Shown here: positions 56,634 through 64,000 of the stretch, piece by piece
How positions within the stretch are numbered: position 1 is the first letter of the stretch
Layout: every line of letters starts with the position of its first letter
Origin: Mucilaginibacter psychrotolerans
Lineage (GTDB): Bacteria > Bacteroidota > Bacteroidia > Sphingobacteriales > Sphingobacteriaceae
Direction: 5' to 3'
Assembly: GCF_004519315.1 (NCBI RefSeq)
Contig: NZ_SOZE01000004.1
Location: forward strand, 62,001-126,000
Length of the DNA: 64,000 nt
Position numbers and translations under genes: made by a program
The notes under the pieces: model-generated
What the model was told of the DNA's origin: nothing
Seen by the model: only the letters and a program-made list of their open reading frames with translations
The model's database searches: none

Positions 56634-56716
56634 CCCGTCAACGCAGGGTCTCTCGATAGAGGACCCTGCGCACGTAGCACATGAGCGCATGCAAATCAGC
56701 AATTATTGTATTATTT
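56634..56716 (+). repeat. Palindromic repeat, copy 3
   Basis: Same unit with a few changes (GCACGTAGCACATGAGCGCA), placed directly where the rhuM N-terminus should be. Confidence 0.75.
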
Positions 56717-56756
56717 TTATACTCAATGAAATTCTATTTCGTGATAAAGAATCGGA

Positions 56757-57209
56757 GTGAAAAGAATAACGCATTTTTTAGCGCATCAAAGTTGTCCGGT
56801 AGTTGATGGGATCGTTTTTTCTGATGCTACCATACAGCTTTTTGAAGTAAGTGCGACTTGGGCTCCCCGGTATAAATTTGAGATACAAAAGGCAGCTATA
56901 ACGTCAATTGCCGAACTTGAGGCGAAAGGAGAACTTTATTGGGCCGGCTGTGGTATTTTGGATAATTATACAGCTAATGAAAGGGCACTAAAAGTGGTTT
57001 GTGGCGAGGGTAGTTATGGCAACGATGGCTTTATCGCCGTAATAAATTTGGCCACATGGCATACCATGTGGATCGCTTATTTCACGTCTTCAAATCCGTT
57101 TTGTAAAGTGAGTTTAGAACAAGATCAAGTGGTTGCCATGAGTACATACGATTGCATTTGGAAGTTTGATCTCAATAAGCCGGCGAATGTTGAAATACTT
57201 TGTTTATAA
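56757..57209 (+). CDS. Unrecognised 150-residue protein with GTG start
   Basis: The frame opens after a TAA at 56745 and has no ATG before the conserved-looking part, so the GTG at 56757 is used. Trp/Cys-rich: VSATWAPRYKFEIQKAAIT, YWAGCGILDNYTANERALKV and CGEGSYGNDGFIAVINLATW suggest a small beta-rich globular protein, as in polymorphic-toxin immunity proteins, but no family is recognised. A separate ATG at 56726 in another frame starts MKFYFVIKNRSEKN for 26 codons. A single-base shift would join it, so a frame error or a lost start is possible. It lies between rhuM remnants and repeat copy 4. Confidence 0.5.
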   Translation: MKRITHFLAHQSCPVVDGIVFSDATIQLFEVSATWAPRYKFEIQKAAITSIAELEAKGELYWAGCGILDNYTANERALKVVCGEGSYGNDGFIAVINLATWHTMWIAYFTSSNPFCKVSLEQDQVVAMSTYDCIWKFDLNKPANVEILCL

Positions 57210-57217
57210 TGTTTCAA

Positions 57218-57262
57218 CCCGCCAACGCAGGGGCTCTAGATAGAGCACCCTGCGCACGTAGG
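57218..57262 (+). repeat. Palindromic repeat, copy 4 (diverged, partial)
   Basis: CCAACGCAGGGGCTCTAGAT followed by AGAGCACCCTGCGCACGTAGG: the same core as copies 1-3 with compensating changes, shortened. Confidence 0.65.
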
Positions 57263-57557
57263 AATTGCCGGTAACAACACAAATAAGGGCAAAGAAATAT
57301 TTTTGGCAGTGCCTTCGGTCCGGGCTTTGTCGGGCTACGCTGCGCTTCGGCCGCCTGCTCCCCTTCCACAATCCCTCGCGCAGGCGGCTTCCCCTTTCAA
57401 TCCCTACTGCAAATGCATGGTTTTTAAATAATTGCGTCAGTTAACAAAATCTGCACCTTGCAAGTGGTTAGGAACGCGCGACACGCGCGCACCAGCAGAG
57501 GCGGCTTTCCCCACCAGCCGCTCGTACCATTTAGATGCATGGCGAAAGCTCTTCATA
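57263..57557. other. Repeat-like intergenic stretch downstream of hsdS
   Basis: No supported ORF. It contains GC-rich words resembling dispersed repeats (CAGTGCCTTCGGTCCGGGCT region near 57307). Confidence 0.4.
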
Positions 57558-59069
57558 TTAAGCCACAGCCACGGGCTCCGCCTCTTTTGTTAATGCCTCC
57601 CGCAGTACCTGTTGCAGCAACTGCTGGTTTTGCAGCTGGCTTTGTTTAATGCTGGCTTCTAAAGCATCGCAGGTTTTCATGAGTTGATTTAATTTTTCTA
57701 TGATTCGTCTTTGTTCTGCAAGTGGTGGTAAAGGAATCAATAGATGAAATAATTGGCTTTGGTTGATTGATACTTGTCCATTAGCCACTTTTGCATTCGA
57801 ATAAAAATATACCCTGGTTCGTTCTTCCAAAAGTATTTGATTAACAAATTGAGCCATTTGATCTTTTAATAATAATCGTAGCCTCATGTTCATGCTTTCA
57901 AAAACAGCTGGTTCCCCAATGTTTTTGATTATAGCAGATTTACCCACTAACTCTAAACTATTTACTCTGTTTACTAAAATATCGTTCTCTTCAAGCAAAT
58001 AAGTATCAAGTTCTTGTTCATTCAAAACTACTCTCCTTACTTTTTTTAAATCTATTTGTCCATGTTGAATATTAAACATTCTCAGTGAAATATAACCTGA
58101 TTGCTGATAGAAATGTTCTGGTTTGTATAATCCATTACTTATCGTCGAAGTAATTTCTCCTAACCTACACCATACCCAATTTTCAGGTATATCAAAAGGT
58201 ATTTCTTCCGGCTTAATTGGTGGTAATTCTTTTTCCTTTTTTAGCTTCTTATCCTTTATCAGTTGCTCCTTTTCTGCTTTTATTTTTTGCAGTAAAATGC
58301 TTGCGTGTTCGTCGTCTGGGTTTTGCGCAACCAACTTGCCCTGCACAGCATTCTGTAATAATTGCCGGCGTAGCTTTTTTACTAAATGGAGTTGGTGGGT
58401 TATTTCATCACTTATCTTAAAAACATTATTCTTTGCAGTAAATACTTTCGTGACTTTCGCCCTAAATTGGATTGGTACCTTAGAGAAATCAATGTCTTTG
58501 TTTGCCTCTAATTCAAATAAAAACTGCACAATCTGTAGCTGCAAGTCCTTTGAAGGAACCGGAAGTTTGGTAAGGTTTATAACAGACTGGCTTATATTTG
58601 GTTGCGCACCTCCTTTACTTATTTCAATAAACTTATGCCGATATTGTCGTAAAAACCAAAACAAGTAATCTTGTTCAATTTCTTCTTTTGGAAACAAGGC
58701 GCAAACTGCTTGATTGGTTGACGACGCAATTTTTGCCTTGCCGGTTCTACCGGCAGTTGCACCATACATCGCAAGCAGTAAGGTGTTTGGCGGATGTAAC
58801 TTAGCAGATGAATTGGCAAGTCCTTTTTGTGTTATAAATTCTTCAGCATTTTCAATAATTCCATCATTCAATTCCCCGGATTTAATCCAGGGGACATCAC
58901 CGTTGTAATAATCAGGGTTCGACCTTAAAGGAGTGCCCCCACTTGTTGTTTTTGCAACTTCTGAAATGTATTTTATCGGATAGGTTAGTTCCAACTCAGA
59001 AAATATAGCTTCTGCAACTAAAACTGATGCATCAGCATTTTTTATGTAGTCGGCGTAGTTTATCTTCAT
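57558..59069 (-). CDS. hsdS: Type I restriction system specificity subunit
   Basis: 503 residues with two target-recognition domains (about 27-185 and 290-470) separated by conserved coiled-coil regions (KLRRQLLQNAVQGKLVAQNPDDEHA and the C-terminal LAEQRRIIEKLNQLMKTCDALEASIKQS). TRD1 has GGTPLRSNPDYYNGDVPWIKSGEL. It recognises the bipartite DNA target. Its start overlaps the hsdM stop by 4 bases (ATGA type). Confidence 0.9.
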   Translation of the reverse strand: MKINYADYIKNADASVLVAEAIFSELELTYPIKYISEVAKTTSGGTPLRSNPDYYNGDVPWIKSGELNDGIIENAEEFITQKGLANSSAKLHPPNTLLLAMYGATAGRTGKAKIASSTNQAVCALFPKEEIEQDYLFWFLRQYRHKFIEISKGGAQPNISQSVINLTKLPVPSKDLQLQIVQFLFELEANKDIDFSKVPIQFRAKVTKVFTAKNNVFKISDEITHQLHLVKKLRRQLLQNAVQGKLVAQNPDDEHASILLQKIKAEKEQLIKDKKLKKEKELPPIKPEEIPFDIPENWVWCRLGEITSTISNGLYKPEHFYQQSGYISLRMFNIQHGQIDLKKVRRVVLNEQELDTYLLEENDILVNRVNSLELVGKSAIIKNIGEPAVFESMNMRLRLLLKDQMAQFVNQILLEERTRVYFYSNAKVANGQVSINQSQLFHLLIPLPPLAEQRRIIEKLNQLMKTCDALEASIKQSQLQNQQLLQQVLREALTKEAEPVAVA

Positions 59070-60502
59070 CTCACAGCTTCCTTTAACTGCTCTAACAACA
59101 AATTACTCTTCTCAAACGATGCACGCAGCAGCTCCATCAATTCGGCGCTGTTGTATTCGTGTTCTTCTTCTTTTTTGGTGGGGTTTTTTATATCCAGGTC
59201 GTAGCCCCGCTCAATTATCGTATCAATATTTACCTTCCAGGCTATATCGCTTTCTGCCCGGTTACTCCACCAGGCCTTTATGGGCTCAAACTCCTGCACC
59301 TGTATAGGCCGGGTTTTATTATAGGCCTTGTAGCCTTCGGGCATTTTATGTTCATAGTACCATACATGTTTAGTGGGCGCTCCCTTATCAAAAAACAGCA
59401 AATTGGTTGCCACCGTTGCATAAGGCAGAAACACGGAGTTGGGCAGGCGGATAATGGTATGCAGGTTGCAATCTTCCAGCAGTTTTTGCCGGATGCGCTG
59501 TTTTACGCCATCGCCGGTGAGGCTGCCATCGGGCAATACGATACCGGCACGGCCGCCCTGTTTTAGCAGGTGTATCATCAGTATCAAAAACAGGTCGGCA
59601 CTTTCTTTGGTACGGTAGGTTTGCGGGAAGTTGCTCTCGTTGCCATTGGCTACAATACCACCAAAGGGCGGGTTGGCCAGTATTACATTAACGCGGTGCC
59701 GCTCAGTAAAATTACTCAGCGGCTGGTCTAAAGCATCGCCAAAGCGTATGTTGGGTACCTCAATATCGTGCAGTATTAAATTGGTTGTAGCCAGCAGGTA
59801 CGGCAGGGGTTTATACTCCCAGCCGGCAATGTTTTCTTCAATGCTTTTGCGTTCCTCTACATTTTTGGCCTGTTTTTTTAAATGTTCGATAGCGCAGGTT
59901 AAATAGCCACCCGTACCGCAGGCAGGGTCCAGTATCTTTTCGCCAAGCTTGGGGTTTATGGTATCGGTTATAAACTGTGTAATGGCGCGCGGCGTGTAAA
60001 ACTCACCGCTTTTGCCGGCGCTTTGCAGTTCTTTTAAAATGGTTTCGTACAGCTCGCCAAAAGCATGGCGGTCTTTCGCTATGTTAAAATCTATCTCGTT
60101 AAGCTTATTCAGCACCTTGCGTATATTGATGCCGCTTTTCATATAGTTGTTGTTGCCCTCAAACACTTCGCGCACAATAATAGCACGTTTATTGCCGGTG
60201 CTCAGGTCCAGGCTGCGTAAGGCGGGGAATAACTGCCGGTCTACAAACTCCAATAGTTCGTCGCCGGTCATTCCTTCATCATCGCCGGCCCAATTACCCT
60301 TTTCGTTTACCCAATGAAACTCATCCGGTATGGGCGATGTGTAAGCATCATCAATCAGTTCCAGTTCTTTATCCTTATCCGAAAATATCTTCAAAAAAAG
60401 CATCCAGCCCAATTGTTCTATGCGTTGGGCATCGCCGTTTAGGCCGGTGTCCTGCCACATGATGTTTTGGATACTTTTTATTACTCCGCTTATATTGCTC
60501 AT
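59066..60502 (-). CDS. hsdM: Type I restriction system methyltransferase subunit
   Basis: 478 residues. N-terminal HsdM helical domain (WQDTGLNGDAQRIEQLGWMLFLKIF), then the N6-adenine methyltransferase domain with SAM motif DPACGTGGY and catalytic NPPFGG (ILANPPFGGIVA). It methylates the adenine of the HsdS target. It is followed at once by hsdS and preceded by the DUF1016 nuclease with no gap. Confidence 0.93.
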   Translation of the reverse strand: MSNISGVIKSIQNIMWQDTGLNGDAQRIEQLGWMLFLKIFSDKDKELELIDDAYTSPIPDEFHWVNEKGNWAGDDEGMTGDELLEFVDRQLFPALRSLDLSTGNKRAIIVREVFEGNNNYMKSGINIRKVLNKLNEIDFNIAKDRHAFGELYETILKELQSAGKSGEFYTPRAITQFITDTINPKLGEKILDPACGTGGYLTCAIEHLKKQAKNVEERKSIEENIAGWEYKPLPYLLATTNLILHDIEVPNIRFGDALDQPLSNFTERHRVNVILANPPFGGIVANGNESNFPQTYRTKESADLFLILMIHLLKQGGRAGIVLPDGSLTGDGVKQRIRQKLLEDCNLHTIIRLPNSVFLPYATVATNLLFFDKGAPTKHVWYYEHKMPEGYKAYNKTRPIQVQEFEPIKAWWSNRAESDIAWKVNIDTIIERGYDLDIKNPTKKEEEHEYNSAELMELLRASFEKSNLLLEQLKEAVR

Positions 60503-61519
60503 TTATAGTTTTTTGTTTTTAAGCTGCGCTAATTCAGCGTTCAGTTCGTCTATCAATTCTTTTTCGGATGGCAGGTACAGCTTATATTTAGATGCAAAGA
60601 TTTGCTTGCTTTCCTTTAGTACCGAGTATTTAACGATGGTTTCGTTTTTTTCGGTACATAAAATAAGCCCAATGGTAGGGTTGTCTGATTCTTGTTTTAT
60701 TTGGTCTTCGTAATAACGGACGTATAAATCCATCTGTCCGATATCCTGATGTGATAGCTTGCCAACCTTCAAATCAACCAGGATAAAACATTTTAAGATA
60801 TAGTTGTAAAATACCAGATCGATATAAAAATGCTCGTTATCTGCCGAGATCCTTTTTTGCCTGGCAACAAAAGAGAAGCCTTTACCCAACTCTAACAAAA
60901 AGAGCTGTAATTTATTCAGCAACTCGGTTTCCAGTTCCCTTTCGTACAGCGTAGCGTTTGGCTGTAATTGCAAAAACTCCAGTATGTAAGGGTCTTTTAC
61001 AAAATCAAAAATAGTGGGCTGGTCCTGTTTGTTTTCTGCTTCGGCTTTTGCGATCAAAGGCTGCTTATTTTTTGATGACAGCAATCTTTGAAAATAAAGG
61101 GAGTTAATCTGCCTTTCTAATACCCGTGTACTCCAATTCTGTTCGGCAGCCTCGTTCATATAATAGTTTCTGGCATCAGTGTTATCCACCTTCATTATGA
61201 ACCGGTAATGTGTCCAGCTCAATTCGTGACGCAGTGCGTCACGAATTAAAAAAGCCTGGTAAAACAGACGCATATTTCGCAAGTTGCTTTCATCGAATCC
61301 TTTACCAAATTCGTTTGATAGTTGTACTGATAACTGCTTAAGTGTTGCCTGCCCAAATACAGCTCTTTTGCTGCCTTGTTGCTCTTCCTCAACAATTCTC
61401 TTCCCTATTTCCCAATAAGCTATAACCATTGAAAAATTAACCGCCCTAACAGCACTTCCCCTTGCTTGCTCCAATATAGATTTAATATCAGCATATAGCC
61501 CGCCTTTGCCTATCTCCAT
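60503..61519 (-). CDS. DUF1016 (YhcG-like) PDDEXK nuclease
   Basis: 338 residues. N-terminal DUF1016-type helical domain (VNFSMVIAYWEIGKRIVEEEQQG, LSNEFGKGFDESNLRNMRLFYQAF) and a C-terminal PDDEXK-fold nuclease domain with YIDLVFYN and the catalytic VDLKVG strand. Predicted DNA nuclease. Its stop abuts the hsdM start with no gap and it begins 2 bases after hsdR, so it is part of the restriction operon. It is an accessory of unknown mechanism in many type I loci. Confidence 0.85.
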   Translation of the reverse strand: MEIGKGGLYADIKSILEQARGSAVRAVNFSMVIAYWEIGKRIVEEEQQGSKRAVFGQATLKQLSVQLSNEFGKGFDESNLRNMRLFYQAFLIRDALRHELSWTHYRFIMKVDNTDARNYYMNEAAEQNWSTRVLERQINSLYFQRLLSSKNKQPLIAKAEAENKQDQPTIFDFVKDPYILEFLQLQPNATLYERELETELLNKLQLFLLELGKGFSFVARQKRISADNEHFYIDLVFYNYILKCFILVDLKVGKLSHQDIGQMDLYVRYYEDQIKQESDNPTIGLILCTEKNETIVKYSVLKESKQIFASKYKLYLPSEKELIDELNAELAQLKNKKL

Positions 61520-61521
61520 AT

Positions 61522-63915
61522 TTATGCCCTTTGATATAACTCCTGTTCCAATTCCTTTAGCGCTTCCTGATATTTGCTTTTGCCACCAAAAATACCATTA
61601 ACAATTTCAAAAGCAGAACCAAATCCATCAAACGGGTTCACCCTTAATACTTCCATGCTTTCTATATTGGCTATACCTTCATCAGCATACTTATCTAACA
61701 AGGCTTCTAAAACCTGTTTAGCCTGGTCGCCATACTTTGTAAAATAATTTCTCTTTTTAACATTATTGGCTCTTTCCTTCCGGGTTAAAGGCGGCTGGTC
61801 GTAAGCGACGTGACAAATAAGATCGAATAAATCAACTTCTTTATTTACTGCCTCATACAATGCTTCAACCATTACGCCCTGGTCTTGTAATTCGGCTATA
61901 ATGGCTTCTTTGCGGTCGGTGCTGTTCCATTGCGTTAAAAAATCATTTAACGATGCATAGTTCTTTTTAATAACGTCTTTGGTATGGTCTTTCAGGCTTA
62001 TCGTAATCGGCTTGCCATGCTGGTCAAAATACATTTCGCGGCTTATTAAAATGGAGACATCTACGCCGTTCACATATATTTTCTCCCGTTTTTTATACCC
62101 GGCATCGGGTTCTGAAACTAAATTCCTGATTTCTGGTGGCTCAATGTCTATTTCATCACCCGAAATTTCGTCGATGATTGGCGTGGTATCTTGCTCTTCC
62201 TCGTCAATGATAAGGCCTAAATCAGTATCCTGTGATACAGGTTTCACCCTAATGGGGTCACCGTCAAAATCTTTATCCGCAAACAGGTCGGTTGCGTTCC
62301 TGAAATCCAATATGGTAAAATAGAGTTTACCGTATTCTTCATTAATACGGGTGCCACGCCCTATGATCTGTTTAAATTTAGTCATAGAAGATATGTTGGT
62401 ATCCAATACGATAACCTTACAAGTTTGGGCATCAACGCCCGTGGTCATTAGTTCGGATGTTGTGGCTATTACCGGGTATTTTTCTTCGGGATTGATAAAG
62501 TTGTCTAACTCTCGCTTGCCTTCGTCGTTATCCCCCGTAATCTGCATGATATACTTATAGTTTGCAGCTACTAAATCAGCATTTTGCTTGGATAAGGCAG
62601 TACGCATACGTTCGGCATGATCTATATCCATGCAGAACACAATGGTTTTAGCAAAGCGATCATATCCCTTTAAAAACTCCGTAAGTTTTTGAGCGACTAA
62701 TTCGGTTCGCTCTTCAATAACAAGGCTTCGATCAAAGTCTTTTCGGTTATATATTCGGTCTTGCACCTCAACGCCATCCTTATCTGTTTTACCTTGTTGT
62801 GGCCGCCATCCTTCGGTATCAACGTCCAAACCAATCCTGATAACGCGATAGGGCGCAAGAAAACCATCATCTATACCTTGTTTTAGCGAATAGGTATAAA
62901 CAGGCTCACCAAAATATTCTGTATTACTGGTTTCTTTAGTTTCCTTTGGTGTAGCCGTTAAGCCAACATGAGTTGCATTTTTAAAATAGGAAAGGATTTC
63001 ACGCCATGAACTATCTTCCTTCGCGCTACCTCTGTGGCACTCATCAATTACAATCAGATCAAAAAAGTCTGGCGAAAACTGTTTGTAAACGTTAGCATCA
63101 TCATCTGTGCCGGATAATCCTTGATATAGTGCCAAATAGATTTCGTAACTTTTATCAATCTGCCGGTTCTTTACAACCGTCATTTTATCTTTAAAGTGCT
63201 TAAAATCGCCACGCCTTGTTTGGTCGATTAATGCATTGCGATCTGCTAAAAACAGAATGCGTTTTTTAGCGCCGCTTTTCCAAAGCCGGTGTATGATTTG
63301 AAACGCCGTGTACGTTTTACCGGTTCCGGTAGCCATTACGAGAATAATACGGTTTTGACCTTTGGCAATAGCTTCTACAGTTCTATTAACTGCTATCTGC
63401 TGATAATAGCGAGGCTTTCGGCTGCTACCATCAAAAAAATAATCCTGTGATGCGATCTTTTCAGCGGCAGGTGTGGATATGCCCTTATAGGTTTTGTATT
63501 TCTCCCATAGTTGCTCTGGGGATGGGAAACTATCAATATCAATTTCGGTTTCAATATTGCCATCGGCAGTTGTACGGTCATGGAATAGAAAGCCATCACC
63601 ATTGCTACTAAACACACATGGTATGTCTAATATTTTAGCATAATCTAATGCTTGTTGAATCCCCGCCCGTATGGAATGTTTATTATCCTTTGCTTCAATT
63701 ATAGCAATTGGTATATTGGGTTTGTAATAAAGAATATAATCTGCCCGCTTTTGCTTGCCCCTGGCGGTAAGTTTACCACGCACGTATATTTTACCATCTG
63801 TAAAAGAAACTTCTTCTAATAGCTGCGTGTGTTTATTCCAGCCCGATGTTTCAAGGGCAGGCGTTATGTACTTAGTACAAATATCACGTTCTGAAAGGCT
63901 CTTTTTATCGGGCAT
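61522..63915 (-). CDS. hsdR: Type I restriction endonuclease R subunit
   Basis: 797 residues. N-terminal nuclease site (RADYILYYKPNIPIAIIEAKDN: D then ExK), then the helicase/translocase with Walker A MATGTGKTY, DECHRGS (motif II), SMTKFKQIIGRGTRI (motif VI), and a C-terminal domain of EcoEI type. It uses ATP to pull DNA and cuts unmethylated DNA far from the target. It is the first gene of the four-gene operon. 85 bases upstream to the window end are AT-rich, with no gene seen. Confidence 0.9.
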   Translation of the reverse strand: MPDKKSLSERDICTKYITPALETSGWNKHTQLLEEVSFTDGKIYVRGKLTARGKQKRADYILYYKPNIPIAIIEAKDNKHSIRAGIQQALDYAKILDIPCVFSSNGDGFLFHDRTTADGNIETEIDIDSFPSPEQLWEKYKTYKGISTPAAEKIASQDYFFDGSSRKPRYYQQIAVNRTVEAIAKGQNRIILVMATGTGKTYTAFQIIHRLWKSGAKKRILFLADRNALIDQTRRGDFKHFKDKMTVVKNRQIDKSYEIYLALYQGLSGTDDDANVYKQFSPDFFDLIVIDECHRGSAKEDSSWREILSYFKNATHVGLTATPKETKETSNTEYFGEPVYTYSLKQGIDDGFLAPYRVIRIGLDVDTEGWRPQQGKTDKDGVEVQDRIYNRKDFDRSLVIEERTELVAQKLTEFLKGYDRFAKTIVFCMDIDHAERMRTALSKQNADLVAANYKYIMQITGDNDEGKRELDNFINPEEKYPVIATTSELMTTGVDAQTCKVIVLDTNISSMTKFKQIIGRGTRINEEYGKLYFTILDFRNATDLFADKDFDGDPIRVKPVSQDTDLGLIIDEEEQDTTPIIDEISGDEIDIEPPEIRNLVSEPDAGYKKREKIYVNGVDVSILISREMYFDQHGKPITISLKDHTKDVIKKNYASLNDFLTQWNSTDRKEAIIAELQDQGVMVEALYEAVNKEVDLFDLICHVAYDQPPLTRKERANNVKKRNYFTKYGDQAKQVLEALLDKYADEGIANIESMEVLRVNPFDGFGSAFEIVNGIFGGKSKYQEALKELEQELYQRA

Positions 63916-64000
63916 AGGTTAAGCGAAACTATTAGAAATAGCTAATATAACACTTTTTAAACAGCCCTTAAAAATAAGACTAACCGCTATCCGCCATACT

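Noticed and set aside
56472..56702. Independent 76-residue gene
   Set aside because: Its N-terminal third is translated from the palindromic repeat and the rest is a rhuM core piece; treated as part of the pseudogene.
56324..57262. CRISPR array from the repeated palindromic units
   Set aside because: Only four copies, irregular spacing, tandem without unique spacers and interrupted by genes; no cas genes.

Overview
The window looks like chromosomal DNA from a Bacteroidota bacterium of the Sphingobacteriaceae, most like Mucilaginibacter or Pedobacter. The signs are: a type IX secretion (CHU_C-type) sorting domain, DUF5686 proteins, a Sphingobacterium-type serine palmitoyltransferase with an inositol-lipid gene set, TAnnTTTG promoter boxes, few Shine-Dalgarno sites, and small inverted-repeat elements between genes. 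No rRNA, CRISPR array, IS transposase or prophage was recognised. The genus is inferred from protein resemblance only.

Layout. 1-8.1 kb: 3' part of a DUF5686 gene, a MarR regulator, an NAD(P)-binding oxidoreductase and a large secreted repeat protein. 8.2-11.1 kb: a GyrI-like protein, a tRNA-shaped relic and two pirins. 11-20.7 kb: a nucleotide-signalling flavoured stretch with a GAF protein, a diadenylate-cyclase-like protein, an HD phosphohydrolase fused to a Pycsar-effector-type membrane domain, polyphosphate kinase and an SdiA-regulated-type lipoprotein. 20.8-23.3 kb: a BamA-like barrel with a possible kinase-like N-terminal region. 23.7-26 kb: an MhqO/MhqD-like quinone-detoxification operon. 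It shares a tandem 14-bp operator with the first pirin. 26-34.7 kb: mixed housekeeping and envelope genes, including a TPR gene with a candidate -1 frameshift.

34.9-45 kb, minus strand: a near-complete candidate pathway for inositol phosphoceramide. It contains serine palmitoyltransferase, a GNAT-fold candidate ceramide synthase, inositol-3-phosphate synthase, a CDP-alcohol phosphatidyltransferase, a lipid hydroxylase and an Aur1-like PAP2 transferase, plus DUF4833 and DUF5686 proteins of unknown role. 45.3-51 kb: a TolC/adaptor/RND efflux operon. 51.6-56 kb: a beta-barrel protein, an SGNH/MBOAT O-acylation pair and an aminotransferase.

56-64 kb: a type I restriction-modification island (hsdR, a DUF1016 nuclease, hsdM, hsdS). 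Downstream lies a rhuM-like gene broken into two pieces by copies of a palindromic repeat, and an unrecognised small gene. The strongest leads are the shared tandem operator, the fragmented rhuM, the HD-PycTM fusion with the nearby DAC-like protein, the frameshift-dependent membrane anchor, and the inositol-sphingolipid cluster with its uncharacterised members.
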